NCBI GenBank assembly: GCA_003116975.1
Contig: BGKB01000005.1
Span: 563,880-627,879, forward strand
DNA from: Aurantiochytrium sp. KH105
Lineage: Eukaryota > Sar > Bigyra > Thraustochytrida > Thraustochytriidae
Direction: 5' to 3'
Length of the DNA: 64,000 bases
Shown: piece after piece, positions 13,942 to 24,185 of the stretch
How positions within the stretch are numbered: position 1 is the first letter of the stretch
Layout: the number at the start of each line of letters is the position of its first letter
Notes under the pieces: model-generated
Seen by the model: only the letters and a program-made list of their open reading frames with translations
Database searches by the model: none
Told to the model about the DNA's origin: nothing
Program-made: the position numbers and the translations under genes

Positions 13942-15057
13942 CTACACGCGAGCAAGGCCCGCTGGAGCACTAGCATATGCGACGTCTGCTTCGTCTTCGG
14001 ACGGGTCTTCCACCTCAGCCCGATGTTCATGCACCTTTTGCTCCGCACTGGTTGTTGGCTCTCCCGCTTTCGATACTTGACCTGCACACGGAAATGATGA
14101 CAGACGCAGTGGTAGCATTCGGAAGCCAGCGGCGCCGACAAAGACCAATACAACACCGACTATGCGCAAGGGCGTAGCGGAAATCGAGTTGGACGCAAAA
14201 AGGCCAAAGACATCAATAAAGAGCGACATGAAGAGCTGGCCAAACACAACAAAAACCACAAAGAGACCAACACCAAGAATTGGGGCGAGAGATACGCTTG
14301 CTACAACGTACAAGACCCCAAGGACGCCGCCAAACCACATAAAAGGTTCCGATTCACTCACGTGCACGTCAGCGAGGCCGCGTCCTTTGACGCCGACGGA
14401 GATTCCCCAAATGACCAAAATGTACAGTGTACCAACGCTAAAGGATATAAGCGCAGTCCGATGTGGCAAGGTGCCGAAACGGATCGTGAGGGAGCTATTG
14501 ATGGGCGCCTGGATGGCCATCAGGCATCCCGAAGCAAATGACAACAGCACGAATCCCACAAGCTTGCCAACTCCAAGCGCCACGTCGACCTTGTCCACAA
14601 TGGCAAGAACTGCGCCCACCAAGACAACGACCGTTGAACCTACGCGCCAAACCGTCACGGGCTGGCGTCGGAGGTCTAGAAAGGCAATGTGGTCGAGGAC
14701 GAGGCTCGTGATGATTTGTCCCGCCACCACTGAGCAAAAGAAGAGCCCGTAGCCGAGTTTGGGGCCCAAAAATGTCCCTGCGCAAATGTAGCACACGCCA
14801 ATGCTCCCGCCTGTGCACCAGTGCCACCAGTACAATGGTTTCGGGTTGGGTCCCTTATCGCGTGGTTTTTGTCCCAGCTTAAAGGGCGCCACGAGGAGGA
14901 GCGTGGCCACGCCCACCAGGAAGCTCACCAGCGAGGCCATGAGGCCGCTCCCCAGCGGCACGGCCAGCGCGCCGTTCATGGCGCTCTGAATCGCGAGGCC
15001 CGCGCCCGAGCCCAGAGCGGCCACCATGCCTAGCAGCTTGCTCGTCGCGCCGCTCAT
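13942..15057 (-). CDS. DUF606/YdcZ-type drug/metabolite transporter, copy 1
   Basis: Membrane protein of 371 aa with about ten hydrophobic segments arranged as two similar halves. Each half has the DUF606 (YdcZ-like, DMT superfamily) pattern of AIQ + small residues, GP.LGYGLF..VVAGQ..TSL and a closing G..L...G. Half 1 starts at AGLAIQSAMNGAL and half 2 at CLMAIQAPINSSL. Transport substrate is unknown. The C-terminal 55 residues are hydrophilic and acidic, probably cytosolic. It is a tandem paralogue of the gene at 16095-17165: both share FGTLPHRT or MGTLPHRT, DHIAF and a C-terminal ARV. The ATG at 15057 is the natural start, with the first helix following directly. A (TCTCG)n tract lies 175-260 bases upstream. 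Confidence 0.85.
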   Translation of the reverse strand: MSGATSKLLGMVAALGSGAGLAIQSAMNGALAVPLGSGLMASLVSFLVGVATLLLVAPFKLGQKPRDKGPNPKPLYWWHWCTGGSIGVCYICAGTFLGPKLGYGLFFCSVVAGQIITSLVLDHIAFLDLRRQPVTVWRVGSTVVVLVGAVLAIVDKVDVALGVGKLVGFVLLSFASGCLMAIQAPINSSLTIRFGTLPHRTALISFSVGTLYILVIWGISVGVKGRGLADVHVSESEPFMWFGGVLGVLYVVASVSLAPILGVGLFVVFVVFGQLFMSLFIDVFGLFASNSISATPLRIVGVVLVFVGAAGFRMLPLRLSSFPCAGQVSKAGEPTTSAEQKVHEHRAEVEDPSEDEADVAYASAPAGLARV

Positions 15058-15230
15058 GGTCCCTCCTCGCGGCCCTCGCTTTGACGACTGGCCAAGGGCG
15101 GCCCCTGGCAGCGACGGGGCTTCCCGACCACTCCGGCCTGTCCAGACCGGGCTGACAAAGTTCGAGCGACGCTAGCGAGCGAGCGAGCGAGCGGGCGAGC
15201 GGGCGCGCCCGAGCTCGTCGCCGCGCGTGT

Positions 15231-15317
15231 GTCTCGTCTCGACTCGTCTCGTCTGGTCTAGTCTCGTCTCGTCTCGTCTCGTCTCGTCTCGTCTCGTCTC
15301 GTCTCGTCTCGTCTCGT
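15231..15317. repeat. (TCTCG)n microsatellite
   Basis: A pentanucleotide tract, pure from about 15261 to 15317 and degenerate before that. It sits in the upstream region of the minus-strand DUF606 copy 1. Shorter tracts of the same unit lie about 200 and 100 bases before the MATE and HECT starts. Confidence 0.85.
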
Positions 15318-16094
15318 TCGGAGTCTGCGTGCACGTTCTCGTCAGTCTCGCTCTCTATACAGCTGTGCCTGCAGCGCTCGCGCAGGTTCTCGCTCGCTCG
15401 CGCAGGTTGTCGAGGGCTCGCAGCGAGGTCTCGCTGCCTCGCTCACCGCCGCGATGAAATGAAACGCCGCGGCGGCGCGACGTCGTCTCAAGGCCGAGCG
15501 GGGCCAGAACGAGGAGAGGGACCTGGGGAAGAAGAGAACGGACCGCGCGTAAGATTCAGGAGCGAACTCGTCGGTGAGAACTTACGACTCGCTCGGCTTG
15601 CGGTGGTGTGGCTGGCAGGGCTCGGAAGAGCGACGGCGGAGGATGACACTCGATCTGGCTTGCGATTGCGTAGCGTGGCAAGGGCCGCGGAAATGGGGGC
15701 GGCTTGAGCTCGGACAAAGAAAGAGATTGGATTGACTGTGAGTAGGTGGCCAAAGAAGGGCAAAAAGTAAGACTTGCGCCCAGACTACGACCGTGAGTGT
15801 AAGATTGACCAACGAGTATCGAGTAATGGGACAAAGGCGAAGCCCTGACGTCGATAAGTGAAGAAGAATATCACATCATACCAACTTTGTTCGCTCGCGC
15901 CAGTACGCTGGATCTCAAGACACGCGCAATCCTCACAAAGGCCATTTCCGTCAAACAACGATTGGACTTTCGATCTGTAAAATATTACAATGGTTTGACT
16001 GACTGACTGACTGACGGGGAAAATGGATGAGAGAGAGAGAGAACTTGACACAGCGAAGGATGGAATATCACACCAGCCTCGCTCGCCTGTCTGA
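15318..16094. other. Intergenic between the two DUF606 paralogues
   Basis: Upstream side of copy 1 and 3' side of copy 2. It holds a GACTGACTGACTGAC run near 15996-16013 and a GAGAGAGA run near 16027-16041. Open frames here are short and carry no motif. Confidence 0.5.
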
Positions 16095-17165
16095 CTAAAC
16101 GCGCGCAACCTCATAAGCCTCAGCGGACGATGTTTCCTGTGGATCTGGCATAGCCGCAGCAGGTTTCGTTGTCTGGGAAAACGGAAGTGGCAAAAGACGA
16201 AAACTTGCAGCGCCGAGGAAAACTAGTAGAACACCGACGATCCGCATCACTGAGACTGGAATGACCGTCGACGAAAACAAGCCAAAGGTATCGATCAGGA
16301 GCGACATGAGCAGCTGGCCGGCAATCACAGAGACGAAAAACCAAGCAATCCCGAGCACAGGCGCAAGCGCCACCGAGCACACAAGATAAAAGGCGCCATA
16401 GACGCCACCAAGAAATTCCCAGCTCTTCGTGGCGTCCATGTTTACATTGTCCAGACCATCACCACGAATACCTACAGAAATGCCCCAGACCGTGCCAACG
16501 CTCACGCAACCAACACAAAAGCCCAGCAAAGACGTTCGATGAGGCAGTGTACCCATACGGATCGTAAAGGCATTATTTACGGGCACCTGAAGAGCTAGCA
16601 AACAGCCCCCGACAAAGCTCAGGATTACGTATCCTACCACACGTCCCACACTGATCCCGGAAACGTCTACTTTGTCTGCTACGGCAAGCATTGCCCCGGC
16701 CAAGACAATCAGCATCGAGCCACAGCGCCATAGCGTTGCAGGCTGCCGTCGTAGGCCCATAAAGGCAATGTGGTCCACAAACAAACTCATCAAAAGTTGA
16801 CCAGCAATGACGGACGCATAAAACAGCCCATACCCGAGCTTCGGGCCCATAAACGTCCCCGTCGTGACAAAGAATGCCGCAATAAAGCCGCCACAAACCC
16901 AAAACCACCATCGCACAGGTTTAGATACTGCGTCCTTTTGGCGTCGGATTTGCCCGAGCGTAAAAGGAAAGATAAGCACCAGCGAGGCCACTCCGCCCAT
17001 GAACGAAAAGAAGGAGGCCATCAGACCACTATCCAGCGGCACGGCGAGCGCTGCATTCGTGGCGCTTTGTATCGCAAGACAGGCTCCCGAGACGATCGCC
17101 GCAAGAACTCCTGCAACTGTCGCAAGCATCCTTCTACCATACACCCTGCCACCGAGCGCGGCCAC
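16095..17165 (-). CDS. DUF606/YdcZ-type drug/metabolite transporter, copy 2
   Basis: Second member of the tandem pair, 356 aa from 17165 or 344 aa from the internal Met at 17129 (MLATVAGVLAAIVSG), which places the first helix at the N-terminus as in copy 1. Two DUF606 halves are visible: CLAIQSATNAALAVPL, then GPKLGYGLFYASVIAGQLLMSL; and CLLALQVPVNNAF, then AWFFVSVIAGQLLMSLLID. About ten membrane segments; substrate unknown. The cytosolic tail is shorter than in copy 1. Similarity over the full length and the same strand point to local gene duplication. Upstream lies the near-palindrome TTTGCGCCGGCGCAA (17293-17307). Confidence 0.85.
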   Translation of the reverse strand: MAALGGRVYGRRMLATVAGVLAAIVSGACLAIQSATNAALAVPLDSGLMASFFSFMGGVASLVLIFPFTLGQIRRQKDAVSKPVRWWFWVCGGFIAAFFVTTGTFMGPKLGYGLFYASVIAGQLLMSLFVDHIAFMGLRRQPATLWRCGSMLIVLAGAMLAVADKVDVSGISVGRVVGYVILSFVGGCLLALQVPVNNAFTIRMGTLPHRTSLLGFCVGCVSVGTVWGISVGIRGDGLDNVNMDATKSWEFLGGVYGAFYLVCSVALAPVLGIAWFFVSVIAGQLLMSLLIDTFGLFSSTVIPVSVMRIVGVLLVFLGAASFRLLPLPFSQTTKPAAAMPDPQETSSAEAYEVARV

Positions 17166-17405
17166 TTCCCTTCCTCGGCGGCGATATCACTCTGCTACAT
17201 GCCGCGTGAGCGAGTGCGCGTCGCCGTGGCGCGCCCATTCTGCAGGTGCCGCCAGTCGCCGCCTTCGCTTCGGTCGTGCCGGAATGATCAAACTTTGCGC
17301 CGGCGCAAGCGCATCTTTCTCTCCATTCAGTGATTTGCTGGAGCGCGCCCACCATTTATAATAACTACTAGTACTTTACTCATAAGACACTCTAGTTGTA
17401 TCGAA

Positions 17406-18452
17406 ATGGGTTTCGCACACCGCGGCCGACTGCTTTTGAGGGCCAACCAGCACCAGTGCCGCGACCACCACCAGCAGTACCAGCGCCCGCGTCAGCACCA
17501 GATGACTCAGCTCATGAGCGGAGACAGCATTCCTTGGGTTTCGTGGAACGAGGAGTTCCTGAGACCATGGATACGGACAGCCTTGCAGGATAACGAAGGG
17601 AAGTATGCTTGGCGGAGGCGCATGGAGCGCGGCGAGGTGACGAGGTTCCTGTGTGTGTTTGTTGTTGCCGAATCCTTCGATGCTGAGGGCAAGGCGGTGA
17701 GCAACGAAGGTCAAGCCTTTGGCGAGAATGATCGTGGTCAGATTTTTGAGCTTACCCAATCAGTGTCGGGCTCGATCTCGATTTCCTGCTGTGGATCAGG
17801 TTGTGAGAGACTCTCGTTCATTCGAAAGTCCAGCGGAACATCAACGCGCAACGACATGGTGATCAATCTCGGCAACCTCCGGAGTCATCTAACTAAAAAG
17901 GGCCATTTGCAGAACTTTACATCTGCCTTAAAACATGTCCCAGAGACTTACACAATCCGGAACTTTGGATTGGGGCGGACTGTAACGGGATTCGATTTTA
18001 CGCGCGTGGGTCATTTTTTTTTCCTTACGTACCATCTGCACAACATTAGCTTTGTTCAAGACGGAGACCCTGAAACCTGGGCCGCGTACGCCGAGGAGAT
18101 TCGCCAGGTCGTGACCCTCTATAAACGATCCGCGGCTCATCGGGAGTGCGCAAACCTTTTGGTCTTGCCATATATCCTCAGGGCTGCGCCAGTACACATT
18201 CCTTCCGTCTCACTCATTGTTCTCACTGTGCACCTTGACCCTGGCGATGACATAAACTCTCCTGCCATCAATGTCGAGAAAATCCTCTGTGACGTGCACG
18301 ATGCGGTTCGCTACCACGCCGACCAACAATTTATGCATCTCAGCAACGGCGCCCGGCAGCCTTCGGTGACGTTTACATCTGGCAAAGTAAGGAAAGCGAA
18401 GACCTATCATCCACATGGTACTCTCGACAAGGCTCCGCGCAGCTCCAGATGA
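17406..18452 (+). CDS. Hypothetical protein, 348 aa
   Basis: Uninterrupted frame of 348 codons. I recognise no family. The N-terminus is Gln/His/Arg-rich (QHQCRDHHQQYQRPRQHQ) and may be unstructured or not translated; a later Met at residue 33 (MTQLMSGDSIPW) is an alternative start. The middle looks like a globular protein, with alternating hydrophobic segments (FLCVFVVAESF, IRNFGLGRTV, HFFFLTYHLHNISFV, VSLIVLTVHLD). No membrane helix or signal peptide is clear. AT-rich sequence follows directly after the stop. Whether it is expressed cannot be told from the sequence. Confidence 0.5.
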   Translation: MGFAHRGRLLLRANQHQCRDHHQQYQRPRQHQMTQLMSGDSIPWVSWNEEFLRPWIRTALQDNEGKYAWRRRMERGEVTRFLCVFVVAESFDAEGKAVSNEGQAFGENDRGQIFELTQSVSGSISISCCGSGCERLSFIRKSSGTSTRNDMVINLGNLRSHLTKKGHLQNFTSALKHVPETYTIRNFGLGRTVTGFDFTRVGHFFFLTYHLHNISFVQDGDPETWAAYAEEIRQVVTLYKRSAAHRECANLLVLPYILRAAPVHIPSVSLIVLTVHLDPGDDINSPAINVEKILCDVHDAVRYHADQQFMHLSNGARQPSVTFTSGKVRKAKTYHPHGTLDKAPRSSR

Positions 18453-19415
18453 TCCAAGCAAGGTCATTAATTTTTTAATTAATAAAAATACTTCGATGCC
18501 GTACAGCGGAATACGCTCTTCATCGCGCAGAATGACCAGGTTTGAGATTTTGCAAGTGAGCACTCACTGCAGAACCAACTCAGAATTGCAAGGGAGGGAA
18601 AGGCTGCTTGTGGTACAATACCGGCGCAGCCTGAACAACCCCCTCGTGCACAACGTGTTCGCACCACGCCCATGTCAATATCGGTAATGACGCTACAATC
18701 TACAGAAGCACTTTTAAAATTAATTAAAAATAAAATCCCGCGCTTCAAATGATCCGGAGCAGAGAGTTCTATCCAGAAGCTAATGTTCACAGCAAAGAAA
18801 AATGATATTGCCTTCTACATCAGTGCTAAACTCTCCGATCAGGAAAAGGAAAGACTATGAAAGCTGGCAATGCTCTGCGCCCTTCAAGATCTTTGCTCGC
18901 GGCTGTCGTGTCCAGCTAAGACAAGTGCCCCTCGTGCGGTTGATGCGATGGACCCTGCTCGACTCGTCCCAAAATAGCCAAGCCTGGGGCCCGGTCCCCA
19001 ATAAACAGTTGTTCACCTTCGTTTCAGAGACATTTATTTTTTCAAAACAACACTCAATTGTGGGAGTGGCAGGAGAAACGTCGCAAGCAGCCAAACAGAC
19101 TCTGGCCGAGAGAGCAAACCCGGATTCCGCGAGGGTCGAGCGAGCGGACGCGCATGCAAGCGCCAAGCACTCGCCGACCGTCGCGTCGTCTCGCTCCGCC
19201 TCGTCTCGTCTCGTCTCGGGCTGGGCTGGGCTGGGCTGCGCTGCGTTGACTGCCTTTTTTGCGCTGCGCGCCGGCTGGGTCCCAGTGCGTCATCGACGTT
19301 GTCGTCGGCGTCAAGACCTTGGCAGGCAGCGTCACCGCCGTCGTGACACCCTGTCCTGTCTTGCCTCACTTCAACTCGACACGCCACGGACTACTCGTGC
19401 ACGCCACGCCATACG
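18453..19415. other. Intergenic upstream of the MATE gene
   Basis: AT-rich blocks near 18466-18490 and 18711-18735 both contain TTAATTAA-type words. Closer to the MATE start are a (CTCGT)n tract (19200-19218) and GGGCTGGGCTGGGCT (about 19218-19235). No gene is recognised. Confidence 0.5.
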
Positions 19416-21104
19416 ATGAATAGGTCTTCTTCGGACGACGCATACGAGTACGACTATCGACGCGTGGAGCCGAGCACGGTGACGAGCGAGGACCTTGCGG
19501 GCGACAATGAGACGCCGTACGAGACGCTGCCCACGGGCGGGGCTCAAGAGGACCGACTCATGGGGGATCTCAAGCTCGACTGGCGCTCAAGGGAGCAACG
19601 TGCGGAACTTCGCGCCTGGTGGTCCATCACCTGGCCGACCATGACGCTCTTTTTCGCGTCAACAAGTTTTACTCTTGTGGATATGAGCTTTTTGGGCCAT
19701 CTCGGAACCCCGGAGGAGTCCAGCAAGTACCTAGCCGCCAGCTCTGAGGCTGGCGTTCTCTTTGACGTGACCATCGCAATTTTCTTGCGAGGTTTCCTTC
19801 AAGTTCTCACGGTACTCTGCTCGCAGGCCTTTGGGGCTGGCCAATACAGCCTCCTGGGACGCTGGCTGCAGCTCTGTCTCGTGCTCTGCACGGTGCTTGG
19901 AATTCCTGTGGCCCTGCTGTGGTGGTTTGCATCCGACATTCTTGGCGCGATCTTTGCTCTCGATGTCGAAGTGAAAGACCTCATTGCGCAGTTCTCTCGT
20001 TACTCAATTCTCAGATTGTACCCTCAGCTCTTTGCCGGGGCCATCCGACAGTTCTGCCTCTCGCAAGGCATTATTCTGCCCTTGGTCGTTATTGCCTTTG
20101 TATCGATCGCGCTCAACATCGTCCTCAATCAGGTCTTGATTCATGGCGCCTGGGGCTGGGCCGGCCTCGGTTTCGTGGGTAGCCCCATCGCCACGGCCAG
20201 CACGAACCTCTTCATTTGCGTCGTCTCATTTTTCTATGTCTTTTACTGGCGCACGGACACGGCGCGGTGCTGGCCAGGCTGGAGCAGAGACGTCTTTTAC
20301 GGCCCTCGCGTCCGCGAGTTTCTGCGCCAAGGCTTGCCCCTCACGCTCGCTACGCTTTTAGAAGACATCCAGATGCAGACGGTCTCATCCTTTGCCATTA
20401 TTTACGCCAGCAGACAAACGGACGGCGCCTGGATTATCGGCACGCACAATGGCTTGTTGAGCTTCTTCCTGAGCATTCTCGCCTTTCAATGGGGCGTCAT
20501 GAAGGCCACCTCTGTGCGCTGCGCCATGTATATTGGAATGCAGGACGCCATGCACGCCAAGCTCGTGGCCAAGATTGCCTTTGTGGTATGCATTATCGTG
20601 TCTCTGATCAGCTGTTGCCTTCTTCTCTTGTTTCGCTTCAAAATTGGAGAAATCATCAGCAAGGATGAACGGGTCATCAATGAGGCAGCAACGATTGTAT
20701 TGCCCATGAGTTTTGGCTTTGTGGCCCTCAGCCTCTTTTATCTAAGCATGGCCCTACTCGACGCGCAGGGCCGTCCGAATGTCGTGGCTCTTGCCTTCTT
20801 TTGTGGCGCATGGGTCGTTGCAGTCCCTCTTGCCTACGTGCTGGCGCTTGTCCTCGATATGGGCATTCTTGGATTATGGCTCGGTCTCATGGCTGGATAT
20901 GCAGTCACGACGCTCGTACTCTGTGTTAATGTGTTGACTACGGACTGGAACAACGTCCTTGACGATGCCCTGCGGCGAAATGCAATGGCGACAAGCGACA
21001 TGCAGCAATATCCGTTCGCAGCAGAGGGCCGAGACAACAGGCAGCGATTGGGCTCGATTATATCTGCAGACATCATGCCCTTTCCGTCCCCGGTGCTCAC
21101 CTGA
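19416..21104 (+). CDS. MATE-family efflux transporter
   Basis: Multidrug and toxin extrusion protein, 562 aa, predicted H+- or Na+-coupled exporter of organic cations or metabolites. A hydrophilic acidic N-terminus of about 65 residues precedes the membrane core. Twelve hydrophobic segments form two MatE halves. Half 1 shows LVDMSFLGHLG and the CSQAFGAGQY motif after helix 2. Half 2 begins at LRQGLPLTLATLLEDIQMQ. The core ends with MGILGLWLGLMAGYAVTTLVLCVNVLTTDW, typical of eukaryotic MATE proteins. The C-terminal tail is short and cytosolic. The ATG at 19416 opens the only long frame. Membrane location (plasma membrane or vacuole) cannot be decided. Confidence 0.95.
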   Translation: MNRSSSDDAYEYDYRRVEPSTVTSEDLAGDNETPYETLPTGGAQEDRLMGDLKLDWRSREQRAELRAWWSITWPTMTLFFASTSFTLVDMSFLGHLGTPEESSKYLAASSEAGVLFDVTIAIFLRGFLQVLTVLCSQAFGAGQYSLLGRWLQLCLVLCTVLGIPVALLWWFASDILGAIFALDVEVKDLIAQFSRYSILRLYPQLFAGAIRQFCLSQGIILPLVVIAFVSIALNIVLNQVLIHGAWGWAGLGFVGSPIATASTNLFICVVSFFYVFYWRTDTARCWPGWSRDVFYGPRVREFLRQGLPLTLATLLEDIQMQTVSSFAIIYASRQTDGAWIIGTHNGLLSFFLSILAFQWGVMKATSVRCAMYIGMQDAMHAKLVAKIAFVVCIIVSLISCCLLLLFRFKIGEIISKDERVINEAATIVLPMSFGFVALSLFYLSMALLDAQGRPNVVALAFFCGAWVVAVPLAYVLALVLDMGILGLWLGLMAGYAVTTLVLCVNVLTTDWNNVLDDALRRNAMATSDMQQYPFAAEGRDNRQRLGSIISADIMPFPSPVLT

Positions 21105-21666
21105 AAGCGTTGCAAGCGAAAATGAGAAAGTCCTTTCTCATCCCTTCCTTTGTTTTTCTATTCCCCTTCTCACCGTCACGTGTATGCTGTGGAACGTGCT
21201 TCTTCTTTTTTGTTTTCTTCTTCCGCAAATGGCAAGGATCCAGAAGAAGTTAACTGGGACTTGTTTCTCTCTACTCTGTGTGAATGTTTAATTTACAACC
21301 ACCAAAAGACGCGATAAGCGAGAACGAGTGCGTTTGTTTTGCTCCAGTCAATCTATCTCAGGTTTCTACGAAGAGTCCACACGAAAACAATAAACAGAGA
21401 CCGTGCATTCCGAGTACCAGGCCTGAGCAAGGGAAAGATTTCTATTTCTTTGGTGGTTTGCAAAAAGGCCTCAAAAACAGAGACTGCGAAGTCGCCAGTC
21501 ATCACTTGTCTGGTATGCGAAAAGTAACAACAAAAATTAACATGGGCTACTTTTTAAAATGGCGAAAGTATCACCAAAGAGTCCTCACGTTCCTCAAAAC
21601 TGCGCGCGATATAAAAATAAAAATTATTTTCGTGGTTAGAACCCAAAGAGAGATTCGACTCTCATC
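21105..21666. other. Convergent 3' region of MATE and L-asparaginase
   Basis: Two genes converge here. The sequence is AT-richer, with short frames only (up to 128 codons, no motif). It should contain both 3' UTRs and their poly(A) sites. Confidence 0.5.
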
Positions 21667-22824
21667 CTAAAGAGGCGAGGTAAGACGCGGCGCACGACGC
21701 TCCGACGAAGTTGTAAGCTCGCCGCGCAAGCTCACCGACAGACGATCACGAACAATTGCAGGGCTCAAACCCCGACCAAACAGATAGCTAAGCTTGGCGG
21801 CCACCGCCTCGACAGTCATGTCGTGACCGGAGAGGCAGCCTGCCTCGGCCAATCGTCGGCCCACAGCATACGCGAGCAAGTCCACATTACCCGTAGGGCA
21901 CTGCGACACGACCACGACGAGCTTTCCCGCCGCAATGAGACTCTCCAACGCCTCGACGAGGCCTCGTTTGCGGCTTGGGGCATTCCCCGTGCCGTAAAGC
22001 TCGACGACAATTGCCTTGAGCGAAGACACGTTCTTGAGCGCGCGCAAGATCTCATCGTCAAAGCCAGGAATCATACGAATGGCTGCCACACCCCGATCCA
22101 TCGTTTTATGCGTACGGAAAGGCTTCTTGGGCGGGTCCAAATGGAAGGATTCGTGGTACTGAATCCCTACGCCCACGCTGGCCAAGGGACCAAAGTTGGG
22201 CGACTGGAAAGCGTCGAGAGAACCGGTGTCAAGCTTCTTGCTGCGGTTGCCGCGCAGGAGCTTGTCGAAGAAGAAGATGCACACCTCAGGAATGCACGAA
22301 GTGCCGGCAATGAAGATTGCCATGAGCAAGTTCCTTCGCGCGTCACTGTACCCCTTGATCAGCGGAATCATCGACCCCGTGAGCACTACAGGTTTGCCAA
22401 GGTTCTCGAGCATGAAAGAAAGTGCGCTAGCCGAGTACGCCATCGTGTCAGTGCCCTGCAGCACCACGAAGCCGTCGTAGTCAAAGTAGTTGTCTTCGAT
22501 GTCCCGCACAATGGCGGCCCAGTCGCTCGCATCCATGTCGGACGAGTCCACAAGCGTATCGTATTCCTTGACGTCGACGTTCGGCATGTCGTCCGCCGTC
22601 ATCTCAGGCATCGTCGTCAGCTCCTTGGTCAGGTATCCAGGGCACGGCTTGAGGGACCCCAAGCTGTCGGCGACCATGCCAATGGTGCCGCCAATGTACA
22701 AGACGAGCACCTTGGGGCCCATCTCCGCAGTCTGCTCCTCCTCCACGCCCTCGACCTTATTCGAGTTCACCTCGTCGGCGGTGTCCTCGCGTGCAGCCCC
22801 CGCGCGGATCACCACGCCCGACAT
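21667..22824 (-). CDS. L-asparaginase, cytosolic type I-like
   Basis: Hydrolyses L-asparagine to aspartate and ammonia; bacterial-type asparaginase fold, 385 aa. The first catalytic Thr is in YIGGTIGM (Thr47). The second motif VLQGTDTMAYSA supplies Thr125-Asp126. The expected Lys is in the PLIKGYSDARRN segment (about Lys157). The C-terminal half contains GLVEAL and VVVSQCPTGNVDL, as in type I enzymes. The first 35 residues are hydrophilic and acidic and no signal peptide is visible, so the protein should be cytosolic. It is about 40 residues longer than typical type I enzymes because of this leader. The start at 22824 gives the longest product; Met35 (MGPKVLVLYIGG) is a possible alternative. 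Confidence 0.93.
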   Translation of the reverse strand: MSGVVIRAGAAREDTADEVNSNKVEGVEEEQTAEMGPKVLVLYIGGTIGMVADSLGSLKPCPGYLTKELTTMPEMTADDMPNVDVKEYDTLVDSSDMDASDWAAIVRDIEDNYFDYDGFVVLQGTDTMAYSASALSFMLENLGKPVVLTGSMIPLIKGYSDARRNLLMAIFIAGTSCIPEVCIFFFDKLLRGNRSKKLDTGSLDAFQSPNFGPLASVGVGIQYHESFHLDPPKKPFRTHKTMDRGVAAIRMIPGFDDEILRALKNVSSLKAIVVELYGTGNAPSRKRGLVEALESLIAAGKLVVVVSQCPTGNVDLLAYAVGRRLAEAGCLSGHDMTVEAVAAKLSYLFGRGLSPAIVRDRLSVSLRGELTTSSERRAPRLTSPL

Positions 22825-24185
22825 CGTCTCCTGTGCTGTGCTCCCTTCTCGTGCGTGCGCGAGCGAGCAGCAACCCGCCTAGCTCGTGCGTCGCGCAGCG
22901 TCCAGTTCTGATCTGCTGGTCAGAGCAAGTCGAGTTCACCAGCCGCACGGGCTGCTGCTGCCGCTGCTGCTGGCCAAGCGTTCCTGCCACGCAAGCCACG
23001 CAAGCCACGCTACGCTGCCTCTGCCGGGGCCCGCGCGTCCGCTTCAGCGCCACTCCGCTCCGCGACCTCGCAAGATGGTGCTCTGCTCAGGCACCCCCGC
23101 CCCGTTCGTGCCGAAAGAGCTCAAGCACAAGCAAGCACCAGCCCAGCAGTGAGTGATGCAGCGCAAGTATATGCTCAAGGAGGGGGCCAGCAAAGGCGTG
23201 GCAAACTGCGCAGAGGGCGCTGGGACAGCCAGCCCGCCAGCCAGCCAGCCAACGAGCGGCTGCGAGAGGCTTCCGCGATCGATCGCGATGGAGGCCGGCC
23301 TGCGAAGAATTCGCACCGTCTCGACGGCGATTGGACCAGCGAGACACACTCGGCGAGTGCCGTGAATCTTCACGGGAAGGCGTTGGTTGGGAGCCCAAGG
23401 TGGTAGTTTCCTCTTGCGTATCTATATACCTGCCAGGATTGGCGGGAAAACGGTATGAGTGAGAGTGCGATGGAGAGCAAAAGGGGCAGATAATGGGGGC
23501 GAACAGCACACGGCTCGCGTGGACAGTAAAGAAGTTTCTGCGGAGGAACCAGCAGCAACAGCAACTAACTGACTGCCAGTAAACACCGGCGAAAGAAAAC
23601 AAACCTTATTTTTTTGCAAAGAAAATGAAGACTCATGGAGCTGAGAGGGTTGATCGCCCACTTCACGTATGACATTTTTGGCTATCAGTCATCAGCTAAA
23701 ATGATTAAGCTTTCACACAAACTAGGCTTCGAGCGAGCTGGTCATCACCTCGCTGAGATCATCACCTCGCTGAGATCATCACCTCGCTGAGATCATCACC
23801 TCGCTGAGATCATCACCTCGCTGAGATCATCACCTCGCTGAGATCATCACCTCGCCGATCATCACCTCGCTGATCATCACCTCGCTGATCATCACCTCAT
23901 GGAAGCGTATAGAGTCCAGTGCAGTGCGCTGGAGCGCCGAAGCCGTCTCCAAGATCAACGCCAAGGCCAGCAACAAGACCAACACGAAGAACAGTATCGT
24001 ACGCGCGCAGACACGATACCGTACCGGGGAAGACAAGTCATCGTCAATCCGTGTTCGACTCGTCTTGTCTCGTCTCGTCTCGCGCGACGCGGGCCAGCGC
24101 GGCAGCGCAGCGCAGCGCAGCACAGCGCAGCACAGCGCAGCACAGCGCAGAGGGCCTGGCCTGAGGCGAGGCCAAGGCCGCCCGC
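22825..24185. promoter_or_regulatory. Divergent upstream region of L-asparaginase and HECT ligase
   Basis: 1.36 kb between head-to-head starts. It contains the minisatellite at 23742-23899, a short (TCTCG)n tract at 24066-24083, and an imperfect GCGCAGCACA repeat at about 24103-24149 next to the HECT start. No open frame carries a motif. Confidence 0.55.
23742..23899. repeat. Minisatellite, 17-bp unit
   Basis: About six near-perfect tandem copies of TCATCACCTCGCTGAGA start at 23742. They are followed by about four shortened copies lacking the GAGA part. There are no spacers, so it is a simple tandem array. It ends about 290 bases before the HECT start. Confidence 0.9.

Noticed and set aside
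23742-23899. Possible CRISPR-like array
   Set aside because: Units abut without spacers; it is a simple minisatellite in a eukaryotic promoter region.
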